Shown: one piece after another, positions 16,105 to 23,675 of the stretch
Layout of the letters: every line of letters begins with the position of its first letter
How positions within the stretch are numbered: the stretch's first letter is position 1
Assembly (NCBI RefSeq): GCF_004118935.1
Contig: NZ_CP035375.1
Location: forward strand, 186,001 to 250,000
Direction of reading: 5' to 3'
Source of the DNA: Salinibacterium sp. UTAS2018
GTDB taxonomy: Bacteria > Actinomycetota > Actinomycetes > Actinomycetales > Microbacteriaceae
Length of the DNA: 64,000 nucleotides
Notes under the pieces: generated by a model
What the model was told of the DNA's origin: nothing
The model's database searches: none
What the model saw: the letters and a program-made list of their open reading frames with translations, nothing else
Position numbers and translations under genes: made by a program

Positions 16105-16905
16105 ATGACTGACTCCAACTCGAGCACCCCCAAGATCACTGTGGAGCGAGACGGCTACGTCTTGCTCATCGGACTCAATCGCACGGACAAGCGCAACGCC
16201 GCCGACATGGAAATGTTGCAGCAGCTGGCGCTCGCGTATGGCGAACTTGAGCGCGACCCCGACCTGCGGGCTGGCTTCGTCTTTGCCCACGGCGACCACT
16301 TCACGGGCGGCCTCGACCTCGCAGACATCGGCCCCCGCATTGGCGCCGACGGCCTCGACATGGTTCCCGAGGGCGGCATCAACCCGTGGCAGGTCTCGGG
16401 CGAAAAGCTCTCGAAGCCCGTCGTGATTGCGGTGCAGGGCACGTGCCTCACGCTCGGCATTGAGTTGCTGTTGGCGAGTGACATTGCGGTTGCCGCGGAC
16501 TCCACGGTGTTCGGTCAGGTGGAGGTTTCTCGCGGCATCCTCCCCTTCGGCGGTGCGACGATTCGGTTCCCCCGCCAGGTCGGCTGGTCGAATGCCATGC
16601 GCTGGATTCTCACCGGTGACAGCTTTGATGCCGCGGAGGCGTACCGAATCGGGATGGTGCAAGAAGTTGTGCCCCACGGCGAGCAGTATGCGCGTGGTCT
16701 TGAACTGGCTCACCGCGTTGCTGCCCAGGCTCCGCTCGCGGTGCAAGCGGCGCTGGCTAACGCGAACCTTGCGATTCGCGAGGGCGATGCAGCGGCCGAG
16801 GCTGGCCTTCAGCCCGCCCTCGTAGCGGTCGCTCAGAGTAAAGATGCCAGAATTGGCATGGAAGCGTTTATGACGCGCACCACCGCCGAGTTCATCGGCA
16901 GGTAG
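16105..16905 (+). CDS. Enoyl-CoA hydratase/isomerase (crotonase) family protein
   Basis: The 266-residue protein has a crotonase fold: NRTDKRNAADMEM near the N-terminus, the oxyanion-hole loops FAHGDHFTGGLDLADIG and VQGTCLTLGIELLLASDIA, FGQVEVSRGILPFGG carrying a candidate acidic residue, and a C-terminal helix (GMEAFMTRTTAEFIGR). It handles acyl-CoA thioesters; the specific substrate cannot be read. The gene stands alone between the DUF4333 gene and a flavoprotein gene 52 bases downstream, with which it may be cotranscribed. No clear ribosome site precedes the ATG. Confidence 0.9.
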   Translation: MTDSNSSTPKITVERDGYVLLIGLNRTDKRNAADMEMLQQLALAYGELERDPDLRAGFVFAHGDHFTGGLDLADIGPRIGADGLDMVPEGGINPWQVSGEKLSKPVVIAVQGTCLTLGIELLLASDIAVAADSTVFGQVEVSRGILPFGGATIRFPRQVGWSNAMRWILTGDSFDAAEAYRIGMVQEVVPHGEQYARGLELAHRVAAQAPLAVQAALANANLAIREGDAAAEAGLQPALVAVAQSKDARIGMEAFMTRTTAEFIGR

Positions 16906-16957
16906 GACCGCCGGCGCACCAGCACCATCCGCACCACCAACGTGAAGGAGTTCGCTC

Positions 16958-18370
16958 ATGACCGAGAACAACTGGGACGTCATCGTAATCGGAGCCGGAG
17001 CGGTCGGTGAAAACGTGGCGGATCGCGCCGTTCAAGGCGGGCTAAGTGTGGTGCTCGTGGAGAGCGAACTCGTGGGTGGCGAGTGCTCGTACTGGGCCTG
17101 CATGCCGTCGAAGGCCCTCATCCGCAGCGGCCTGGCGTTGCGCGCTGTCGAGAAGCTGCCGGGCGCCGCCGAGGCCGTCACGGGTGGCATCAACGTCGAG
17201 GCTCTGCTCGCGCGCCGGAACAGCTTCACCAGCAATTGGGATGACGCTGGCCAAGTGAAGTGGGTCAAGAAAGCGGGTATCGGCCTCGAACGTGGGCACG
17301 CGCGGCTCGCGGGCCCTAAGACCGTCACGGTCACGGCCGACGACGGCACCGTCACCACGCTCACAGCCAACCACGCCGTGGTCGTGAGCACGGGTTCAGA
17401 CCCGCAGCTGCCGAACGTTCCTGGCCTGATCGAAGCTCAGCCCTGGACTCCGCGCGAAGCCACCGCGGTGAAGGTCGTTCCCGAATCCCTCGCCATTATC
17501 GGCGGCGGCGTTGTCGGCGTTGAAATGGCCACCGCCTACCGGGATCTCGGCGCTGAAGTCACGATGTTTGCCCGCAGCGGGCTTCTGAACGGCCAAGAAG
17601 ATTTCGCCGGTGAGATGGTCGAGAAGGCGCTCAAGGAGCGCGACGTCACGATCGTGCGCACCTCCCCCACGCGCGTGGAGCGCACCGCTGACGGCGTCGT
17701 GATTGAGACTCCGGACGGCAGCTTCACGGCATCCGAAGTTCTCATTGCTACTGGTCGCGCCGCGCGCACGAACGACATCGGGCTTGAGACCGTTGGCCTC
17801 GAGCCGGGTGACTGGATCCGGGTTGATGACACCATGCTCGTACCCGACACTGACTGGCTCTACGCCGTGGGTGACGTCAACCACCGCGCGCTGCTCACCC
17901 ATCAGGGCAAGTACCAAGCGCGTGCTGCCGGTGATGTAATTGCCGCCCGCGCCAAGGGCGAGTCCGTGGATGACGCCCCCTGGGGTGCGCATGTTGCGAC
18001 CGCCGACCACGGCGCTGTTCCGCAAGTCACGTTTAGCGATCCCGAAGTCGCTTCGGTCGGAGTCATGTCTCACGATGCCGAGAAGCAGGGCATTGACGCT
18101 CAGGTCGTCGACTACAACATCGGGTGGGTTGCCGGCGCGAGCCTGCAGGCTGACGGTTACGAAGGCCATGCTCGCCTCGTGATCGACCGCGAGCGTCAGG
18201 TCATTATTGGCGCGACGTTTGTAGGTCAGGATGTTGCGGAGTTGCTGCACTCGGCCACCATCGCCATCGTGGGCGAGGTTCCCATCGCGCGCCTGTGGCA
18301 TGCAGTTCCCTCGTACCCCACGATCAGCGAGGTGTGGCTGCGCCTGCTTGAAACGATCGGGCGTCCGTGA
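16958..18370 (+). CDS. Pyridine nucleotide-disulphide oxidoreductase (dihydrolipoamide dehydrogenase/mercuric reductase-like)
   Basis: The 470-residue flavoprotein has the FAD motif VIGAGAVGENVADRA, the redox-disulphide segment GGECSYWACMPSKALIRSG (CysX4Cys), an NAD(P) motif IIGGGVVGVEMATAYRDLG, the FAD-binding ATGRAARTNDIGLET and YAVGDVNHRALLTHQGKY, and a C-terminal dimerisation domain with HSATIAIVGEVPI and HAVPSYPTISEVW. It is the stand-alone actinobacterial type, not next to any 2-oxoacid dehydrogenase subunit, so the disulphide substrate is uncertain. AAGGAG eight bases upstream supports the ATG. Its TGA overlaps the GTG of the next gene. Confidence 0.92.
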   Translation: MTENNWDVIVIGAGAVGENVADRAVQGGLSVVLVESELVGGECSYWACMPSKALIRSGLALRAVEKLPGAAEAVTGGINVEALLARRNSFTSNWDDAGQVKWVKKAGIGLERGHARLAGPKTVTVTADDGTVTTLTANHAVVVSTGSDPQLPNVPGLIEAQPWTPREATAVKVVPESLAIIGGGVVGVEMATAYRDLGAEVTMFARSGLLNGQEDFAGEMVEKALKERDVTIVRTSPTRVERTADGVVIETPDGSFTASEVLIATGRAARTNDIGLETVGLEPGDWIRVDDTMLVPDTDWLYAVGDVNHRALLTHQGKYQARAAGDVIAARAKGESVDDAPWGAHVATADHGAVPQVTFSDPEVASVGVMSHDAEKQGIDAQVVDYNIGWVAGASLQADGYEGHARLVIDRERQVIIGATFVGQDVAELLHSATIAIVGEVPIARLWHAVPSYPTISEVWLRLLETIGRP

Positions 18371-18834
18371 GCCGAGCACTAACGCTGGGCACGCGGCTCG
18401 GGCACGCGCTCGCGCGCGCCGAACATAGTCCGCGGGCTCAGCGAGTGCTGCTGCACCCCGTCGTCACGCGACCCGGTTACTGGTTTGCTACGGCATCCGG
18501 AGCGCTGTGGGGCGCGGCGCTGAGCAAGCGCGGGCTGAAGTCGCGGGGCGGCGTGCTGGTGGCGACGCCACTGCCGAAGTGGGCGTTTGGGCGCGGTGGT
18601 ACGACGATTGGCGCCGTGTTTTTGACCGGCGGCATCGCGAGCGATGCTGTGTTGGAGCATGAGGCTGTTCACCGCGAGCAGTGGCGAAAGTACGGGTTGT
18701 GGTTTATCCCGCTGTACCTGCTGGCGGGGCAGAACCCGCTGACGAACCGCTTTGAGGTTGAAGCGGGGCTGGAGCTCGGTGGCTATGTGCGCGCGAAATC
18801 ATCGCGTGTGCCGAGAGACAGCACGAAAAACTAG
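18367..18834 (+). CDS. HExxH-motif small protein of unknown function
   Basis: The 155-residue protein starts with GTG overlapping the preceding stop by four bases, so it is translationally coupled to the flavoprotein. It has two weakly hydrophobic segments (GYWFATASGALWGAAL, GGTTIGAVFLTGGIA) and a zinc-metallopeptidase-like motif VLEHEAVHREQWRKYG (HEAVH) followed by LWFIPLYLLAGQNPLTNRFEVEAG, where NRFEVEA could give a third ligand. Similar actinobacterial proteins have been annotated as Fe-S oxidoreductases, but no iron-sulphur cysteines are present (the protein has no Cys). Protease activity is inference. Confidence 0.8.
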   Translation: MSRALTLGTRLGHALARAEHSPRAQRVLLHPVVTRPGYWFATASGALWGAALSKRGLKSRGGVLVATPLPKWAFGRGGTTIGAVFLTGGIASDAVLEHEAVHREQWRKYGLWFIPLYLLAGQNPLTNRFEVEAGLELGGYVRAKSSRVPRDSTKN

Positions 18835-18857
18835 CGGGCGGATGCGGGGCGCTAGTT
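18829..18857. terminator. Hairpin between convergent genes
   Basis: AACTAGCG (18829-18836) and CGCTAGTT (18850-18857) form an 8-bp stem over a 13-base loop. The left arm contains the TAG stop of the upstream gene. There is no T-run, so termination is possible but weak; related CTAGTT/GAGCTA words continue to the next gene. Confidence 0.4.
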
Positions 18858-18874
18858 AGTCGGAGGGGCGCGAG

Positions 18875-19228
18875 CTAGTTGGAGCTAAGCAGGCGCGCGG
18901 GGCCCTGATGGGCAACCCACGCATAGACGGTGCTCTCACCGAAGGCGCTGACGGGCAGCATTTCGCTGAGCCACGCGTCAACCGAGCGGGCAACGCTTTG
19001 GCCGCGTTCGCGCAGCAACCAGCACACGCTGAAACGACCAGGAGCCGATAGCGGCTGGATGTCGTCAGCCGAGTCAACCTCGATGAAAACCTGGCCGCGT
19101 GAACGAGCCGGCAATGTCGCAAGAATCATCGAGATGGCGTCGATTGAGGTCTCGTCTCCCGCAAGCAGCACGCGGTCAGCCGACTGGGGATTCCAGGCGA
19201 TCTGCGGGGTGAAGAGTTCAGGAAACAT
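18875..19228 (-). CDS. SIP C-terminal-domain protein (siderophore-interacting protein fragment)
   Basis: The 117-residue protein corresponds only to the NAD(P)H-binding, C-terminal half of siderophore-interacting flavoreductases: IAWNPQSADRVLLAGDETSIDAISMILATLP, then VFIEVDSADDIQPL, with a second half WLLRERGQSVARSV. The FAD-binding half is missing and no frameshifted remnant lies upstream, so it appears to be a stand-alone family. ATG at 19228 (MFPELFTP) is preferred because the upstream ATG at 19246 lies inside the DtxR box. It may act with the full-length SIP at 52496. Iron release from siderophores is the family role; here inferred. Confidence 0.78.
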   Translation of the reverse strand: MFPELFTPQIAWNPQSADRVLLAGDETSIDAISMILATLPARSRGQVFIEVDSADDIQPLSAPGRFSVCWLLRERGQSVARSVDAWLSEMLPVSAFGESTVYAWVAHQGPARLLSSN

Positions 19229-19238
19229 TGATCCCAGT

Positions 19239-19257
19239 ATAGGCATGCCTTACCTAA
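19239..19257 (-). promoter_or_regulatory. DtxR/IdeR-type iron box
   Basis: On the minus strand the 19-mer TTAGGTAAGGCATGCCTAT matches the DtxR consensus TTAGGTTAGGCTAACCTAA at 14 of 19 positions by eye. It lies 11-29 bases upstream of the chosen SIP-domain start, where bound repressor would block transcription when iron is plentiful. Confidence 0.72.
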
Positions 19258-19368
19258 ATTACGAAGCCCTCTCGGTAGACTCCAAGCCGCGAATTCGAGG
19301 TCCCCGCGACAGCACGACGCCCGGCCCCGAGGAACCTAAGTATTTCTATTGTTCTGCGACAATCGAGT

Positions 19369-19782
19369 ATGACCAACAGTCACGCAACCGAGACGAACCG
19401 ACGCAGAAAAGTGCTGCGGCGAGCGGCGATTGCCTTGGCAGTAATGGGAATCCTGTGGCTCGGCTCGCTCTATGCATACGCGAGCTTGGCGGAGCGAAAC
19501 AGCCACTCGTCCTGCGCTGATTATGTTCCCGCGAGTTTGAGCGACTCGGAATATGTTGTGCAGACCAAATCACGGGTGACAGTTCTTCCGCTCGCGCTTG
19601 AGTGCTCGTTTTACGCCGAGGCGCCATCTGACAACCCCGACTATGTCGTGGTCGAAAAAGATCTCGGTACCGCTTGGTGGCTCGGAGCGCCAGTCAGCTT
19701 CTTGGCCGCTGCGAGCGTTTGGGTCGCGAGCCGCACGACCACGAACCCCCGGAACCGTGAACCTCACAGGACTAAAGCATGA
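19369..19782 (+). CDS. Membrane protein, hypothetical
   Basis: The 137-residue protein has a basic N-terminus (ETNRRRKVLRR), a first membrane helix at about residues 18-40 (AAIALAVMGILWLGSLYAYA), and an external segment with two cysteines (SSCADYVPASL and ALECSFYAEA). A second helix follows near residues 105-122 (WLGAPVSFLAAASVWVA), then a polar tail. No family recognised. The gene is followed after 25 bases by another unknown gene on the same strand. The upstream region is AT-richer than its surroundings. Confidence 0.65.
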   Translation: MTNSHATETNRRRKVLRRAAIALAVMGILWLGSLYAYASLAERNSHSSCADYVPASLSDSEYVVQTKSRVTVLPLALECSFYAEAPSDNPDYVVVEKDLGTAWWLGAPVSFLAAASVWVASRTTTNPRNREPHRTKA

Positions 19783-19807
19783 TCCCCCTCATCGATTGGC
19801 GCCTCAC

Positions 19808-20869
19808 ATGATGCACCTCCGCCCGTCCGACTTGAGTCGCGAGCAAGCGAACCGCCACTTGGCACACGCGGAGAATACGCGGGAGTTTCGGCTCACCGAG
19901 TTAGCGCATTGGATGGCCGCTAGTGGCGGACCTATCGATGAGATGGATGGCTCTTTGGCCAGCGTGGAGCCGCTATGGAGGTGGGTCCAGACCTTTCCCG
20001 AGTCTGACGAAGCGAACCTAATCCCGGCCGAGTGGCGAACAGATGAATCGATTGGCTTCGGCTTCATTCCCAAGGTTAAGTACCGTCGGCGCCAGTACAT
20101 CGCTCAAGCATTGCCAAGCTACATCCTTGAAGTTCTGCGGCGCCTTGAGCCGTCAACCCACTTCAGTCTCTACAACTGGGGAGGAAAAAACCACGCTCAT
20201 TTCAACACGCTGGTGTACCGGGCGGGTTTCGCCCCCACTCCAAAGTTGAATTCACTCGACATGTGGGCTGCGACTGGAATGTTTCATGGGAAGAGGGTTT
20301 CGTTTAAGAAATTCTTTGCCTGGTTCTCAACCGAGTTCGGCGATTGGACCGCTCTAGCGCGAGATAACCCTTGTGGTGCATCGATCCTCGCGCCGCTGGT
20401 CACACGCCCTCTAAGCGACTTCGATTCGTTGCGCAATCCTCCGGAGTTTGTGTCTGAGCCCAGGGTCGCCCCGGACAAGTCGGCTCCAGCCCTTGCGCAG
20501 CTGGAAGAAGACGAGTTCATGGTCGCGCCCCGCGACTATGACCCCGACGATCTTGCCGCCGGTCAACCGTTGGACTCTGCGGTCGTGCATCACGCTCTCC
20601 TAGAGATGGATGCGAGCTTGGGTGGCGGCGGCACTGTCACCGATCCCGCCGTGTGGCTTTCTGCCGGGCACGCTGATCTCGCCCTCGGCTCTTTGGCTGG
20701 TGCGACCGTCTTCGTTGCCGACGGCGCGGTGCGCGGAGTCGGGTTCGAGATCGGCGAGATTACCGAGAAGGAGTGGCGCACTCTCTCGAAACAGATGCGA
20801 GCACTAGCGAAGTCGCTGGGCGTGCATTTCGCCCCCGATCAAGATGAGAGTTGGAAAGCGAACCAGTAG
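19808..20869 (+). CDS. Hypothetical protein, no family recognised
   Basis: ATG at 19808 gives 353 residues (MMHLRPSDLSREQANRHLAH); the frame is open further upstream but overlaps the membrane-protein gene and is not protein-like there. The N-terminal two-thirds is rich in Trp and aromatic residues (EPLWRWVQTF, FSLYNWGGKNHAHFNTLVYR, FKKFFAWFSTEFGDW), suggesting a soluble globular domain. An Asp/Pro-rich linker leads to a C-terminal ~90-residue domain (VWLSAGHADLALGSLAGATVF, EIGEITEKEWRTLSKQMRAL). No signal peptide or membrane helix. It ends three bases before the convergent amidase stop. Real coding is supported by length and codon pattern only. Confidence 0.7.
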   Translation: MMHLRPSDLSREQANRHLAHAENTREFRLTELAHWMAASGGPIDEMDGSLASVEPLWRWVQTFPESDEANLIPAEWRTDESIGFGFIPKVKYRRRQYIAQALPSYILEVLRRLEPSTHFSLYNWGGKNHAHFNTLVYRAGFAPTPKLNSLDMWAATGMFHGKRVSFKKFFAWFSTEFGDWTALARDNPCGASILAPLVTRPLSDFDSLRNPPEFVSEPRVAPDKSAPALAQLEEDEFMVAPRDYDPDDLAAGQPLDSAVVHHALLEMDASLGGGGTVTDPAVWLSAGHADLALGSLAGATVFVADGAVRGVGFEIGEITEKEWRTLSKQMRALAKSLGVHFAPDQDESWKANQ

Positions 20870-20871
20870 CG

Positions 20872-22287
20872 CTAAGCCCCAAACGCCACCGGATGCCGCG
20901 AGCCCCACTGGAAGCGCCGCTCGAGTTGCGCACCAATCGCGAGTAACACGTCCTCGCGACCGGGGCGGCCAATGAGTTGCACGCCCATCGGCAGACCTTC
21001 CGCGGTTTCGTGCACGGGGAGGCTGATCGCGGGCAGGCCGGAGACGTTGACGAAGCTCGTCCACGGTGTGTACTGCACTTGCTTCGCAAAGTTCTCGAAG
21101 GCATCCTCGGCATGAAACCAACCGAGCGGGCGCGGGGTCATGGCCATCGCCGGAGTCAGGACGGCGTCGTAGGTCGAGAACTGGCGGATGACGCTGCGCT
21201 CGAACCGAGACAGCGTCGCGATGGCGACGCCCACGTCGCGCGCGCTCATCCGGCGTCCGCTTTCAATGAGCCATTTCGTGAGGGGTTCCACAAGCTCGAG
21301 TTGTTCGCCGTCGAGCGGGATTCCGGCGGCTCCCGCTTGCCACAGCACCGTGAAGGCTTCGGCGTATTCGGGTGACGGGTCGAGCGCGAAGTCTTCGCTG
21401 CCGTGGCCGAGCTGGTCGAGCGCGGTGCGAGCGAGGGTGAGAGCATCCTGAGCTTCGGGCGAAACAGAAATCTCGTAGGTGTCATCCCACGGCGAGGTTG
21501 TCATGACGCCGATGTTGAAGGTTCCCTCACCGCGGATCGCGGCGTTGAGGAAGGCGCCGCCGTCCCACGTGGGCGGACCAACCGAGAAGGGCGAGGGGCC
21601 GGCGATGCCATCGAGGAGGAGGGCAGCATCCGCCACAGTGCGAGCCAGCGGTCCGGTCACCGGAAGCTGGCCGAGACTACCGAAGCCGCTGCCCGCGGGC
21701 ACACGACCACGGGAAGGCTTGAGGCCGACGAGTCCGGTCGCGGCGGCGGGAATGCGAATCGAGCCACCGCCGTCGGAGCCCGGAGCGAACGGCAAGAGCC
21801 CCGCCGAGACCGCGACGGCCGCTCCCCCGCTGCTGCCACCGGAGCCGAGAGAGGTGTCCCAGGGGTTCACGGCCGGGGCATCCGAGAGCGGTTCCGTGTA
21901 GGCAGGCAGGCCAAATTCGGGGGTTGCTGTTTTGCCGAGGCTGATCGCGCCAGCCGCGTCGAGAACGTCGGCGATCTCATCCGAGACCTCGGGCACAAAG
22001 TCGGCGAAGGCGCGCGATCCATAGGCGGTGCGCACTCCGGCGCGGGCCCACAAGTCTTTTTCGCCCGAGGGTAGACCCCAGAGGGCGGCGGCGCGGGAGC
22101 CAGAGGCCTCGAGTTCGGCGGCACGCTGGCGCGCAGCATCCGGAGTCACGACCGTGAAGGCGCCCAACTCGGGGTTGAGGCGGTCGATGCGATCGAGGTA
22201 GCACTCCACGAGTTCGCTGGGCTTTAGCTCGCCCGCTCGCACGAGATGGAGCTGCTCAAGGGCAGTGAGGCGATGAAGTTCTGACAC
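20872..22287 (-). CDS. Amidase-signature hydrolase
   Basis: The 471-residue amidase-signature enzyme has the Ser-cisSer-Lys triad elements visible: Lys in LPSGEKDLWARAG, and the Gly/Ser-rich block LGSGGSSGGAAVAVSAGLLPFAPGSDGGGS with both serines. IRIPAAATGLVGLKPSRGRV continues the signature. N-terminal DRLNPELGAFTVV and C-terminal GLPAISLPVH, GLPMGVQLIGRPGREDVLL are also family-typical. The substrate amide is unknown. It is not adjacent to gatC/gatB, so it is not the GatA subunit of amidotransferase. It starts with GTG at 22287 with no strong ribosome site. Confidence 0.92.
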   Translation of the reverse strand: MSELHRLTALEQLHLVRAGELKPSELVECYLDRIDRLNPELGAFTVVTPDAARQRAAELEASGSRAAALWGLPSGEKDLWARAGVRTAYGSRAFADFVPEVSDEIADVLDAAGAISLGKTATPEFGLPAYTEPLSDAPAVNPWDTSLGSGGSSGGAAVAVSAGLLPFAPGSDGGGSIRIPAAATGLVGLKPSRGRVPAGSGFGSLGQLPVTGPLARTVADAALLLDGIAGPSPFSVGPPTWDGGAFLNAAIRGEGTFNIGVMTTSPWDDTYEISVSPEAQDALTLARTALDQLGHGSEDFALDPSPEYAEAFTVLWQAGAAGIPLDGEQLELVEPLTKWLIESGRRMSARDVGVAIATLSRFERSVIRQFSTYDAVLTPAMAMTPRPLGWFHAEDAFENFAKQVQYTPWTSFVNVSGLPAISLPVHETAEGLPMGVQLIGRPGREDVLLAIGAQLERRFQWGSRHPVAFGA

Positions 22288-22327
22288 GGATTCAGCCTAA
22301 GGGGGTTGACAACGACCCGCCATGCTG

Positions 22328-22357
22328 GTTGGTTAGTTACACAACCAACTAACCGAC
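22328..22357 (+). promoter_or_regulatory. Inverted repeat, candidate GntR (YtrA-type) operator
   Basis: GTTGGTTAGTT (22328-22338) is complementary at 10 of 11 positions to AACTAACCGAC (22347-22357), with an 8-base spacer. It overlaps direct GGTT/AACC repeats and lies just downstream of a TTGACA (22306-22311). Placement in front of the GntR gene suggests autoregulation of the operon. Confidence 0.55.
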
Positions 22358-22428
22358 TAGCTACCGCGCTTTTACTGCTACACCGCGGCGCTGCTAGACC
22401 GCCACCCGCACTCAGAAAGGAGGCTCAC

Positions 22429-22788
22429 ATGGATGACTCTCGCCCCATTTTCGCGCAGGTCGCCGAGAACATTGAGAACGACATCATCTCCGGCGCCCTG
22501 CCCGAAGAAGGCCAGGCTCCCTCGATCAACGAGTTCGCAGCCTTCTACCGCATCAACCCCGCGACCGCCCTCAAAGGCGTGAACGTGCTCGTCGATGCCG
22601 GAATTCTCTACAAGAAACGAGGAATCGGAATGTTCGTCGCCACCGGCGCTCAAGAACAGCTCAAAGGTGCTCGCCGCGACAGCTTCAGCAGCGAGTACGT
22701 TCGCCCCCTCTTGGCCGAGGCAGAAAAGCTCGGCATCGACTCCGCCCAACTCACCCTGATGATCGCCAAGGAGGCGAATAACTCATGA
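22429..22788 (+). CDS. GntR-family regulator, YtrA-like
   Basis: The 119-residue protein has one GntR winged helix domain (PIFAQVAENIENDIISGALPEEG, PSINEFAAFYRINPATALKGVNVLVDAGILYKKRGIGMFV) and only a short C-terminal helical tail. This is the YtrA subclass, which usually controls ABC export operons. The ATG at 22429 follows AAAGGAGG at ideal distance. Its stop overlaps the ABC ATPase start by four bases, making a coupled operon regulator-ATPase-permease. The inducing signal is unknown; cell-wall antibiotics are typical for relatives. Confidence 0.92.
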   Translation: MDDSRPIFAQVAENIENDIISGALPEEGQAPSINEFAAFYRINPATALKGVNVLVDAGILYKKRGIGMFVATGAQEQLKGARRDSFSSEYVRPLLAEAEKLGIDSAQLTLMIAKEANNS

Positions 22789-23675
22789 CCTCCACCATCG
22801 AGGTAACCAACCTCAGCAAGCACTTCGGCAAAGTAAACGCCGTCAACGACGTGAGCTTCACCGTCGAAGAGAACAAGATTTACGGCCTCCTCGGTCGCAA
22901 CGGCGCTGGCAAGACCACGCTGATGCAGCTACTCACGGGTCAAGATTTCGCCTCGAGCGGCACGATCTCGCTGTTCGGGCAAGCACCGGTGGAGAACGCC
23001 AAGGTTCTGCAGAACACCTGCTTCATCAAAGAGAGCCAGCGCTACCCCGAAGACTTCCGCCCCAAAGACGTCTTCAAAACTGCCCCGTGGTTCTTCGCCA
23101 ACTGGGATCAAGAATTTGCCGATCGCCTGATCGCCGACTTCCGCCTCCCCCTCGACCGCCGCATCAAGAAACTCTCGCGCGGCCAGCTCTCCTCCATCGG
23201 AGTCATCGTCGGCCTCGCCTCACGCGCACCGCTCACCTTCTTCGATGAGCCCTACCTGGGGTTGGATGCCGTGGCTCGCCAAATCTTCTACGACCGCCTT
23301 CTTGAGGACTACGCGCACCACCCCCGCACCGTGATTCTCTCCACTCACCTCATTGACGAGGTCAGCAACCTGCTCGAACACGTTCTCGTGATCGACGACG
23401 GCAAGCTCCTCATCAATGAGGATGCCGAAACTCTCCGCAACCGCGCCACGAACGTGGTCGGCATGAAGACCGCCGTCGAGGCGTTCATCGGCAACCGCGA
23501 AGTGTTGCACCGCGACGGCATCGGCGGGCTCAGCTCGGTAACCGTTGCTGGGCTCAGCGAGAGCGAGCGCCGCGACGCGCACGCTGCCGGGCTGGAACTG
23601 TCACCGGTGTCGTTGCAGCAGCTCATCATCCAACTCACCCGCACCGAGACCAAGGAATTCGAGGCCAGCGCATGA
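22785..23675 (+). CDS. ABC transporter ATP-binding protein
   Basis: The 296-residue ATPase has Walker A GLLGRNGAGKTTLMQLLTG, signature KLSRGQLSSIGVIVGLAS (LSRGQ instead of LSGGQ), Walker B APLTFFDEPYLGLDA and the switch histidine in VILSTHLIDEV. The C-terminal ~80 residues are an extra regulatory-like region, as in YtrB-type exporters. It is coupled to the GntR gene upstream and the permease downstream by four-base overlaps. It energises the permease at the cytoplasmic membrane; the cargo is unknown. Confidence 0.94.
   Translation: MTSTIEVTNLSKHFGKVNAVNDVSFTVEENKIYGLLGRNGAGKTTLMQLLTGQDFASSGTISLFGQAPVENAKVLQNTCFIKESQRYPEDFRPKDVFKTAPWFFANWDQEFADRLIADFRLPLDRRIKKLSRGQLSSIGVIVGLASRAPLTFFDEPYLGLDAVARQIFYDRLLEDYAHHPRTVILSTHLIDEVSNLLEHVLVIDDGKLLINEDAETLRNRATNVVGMKTAVEAFIGNREVLHRDGIGGLSSVTVAGLSESERRDAHAAGLELSPVSLQQLIIQLTRTETKEFEASA

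Noticed and set aside
16054..16983. 309-residue open frame antisense to the crotonase gene
   Set aside because: Follows third-position GC of the real gene; no domain or ribosome site.
17396..18379. 327-residue open frame antisense to the disulphide oxidoreductase
   Set aside because: Low-complexity codon mirror of a clear flavoprotein with readable motifs on the plus strand.
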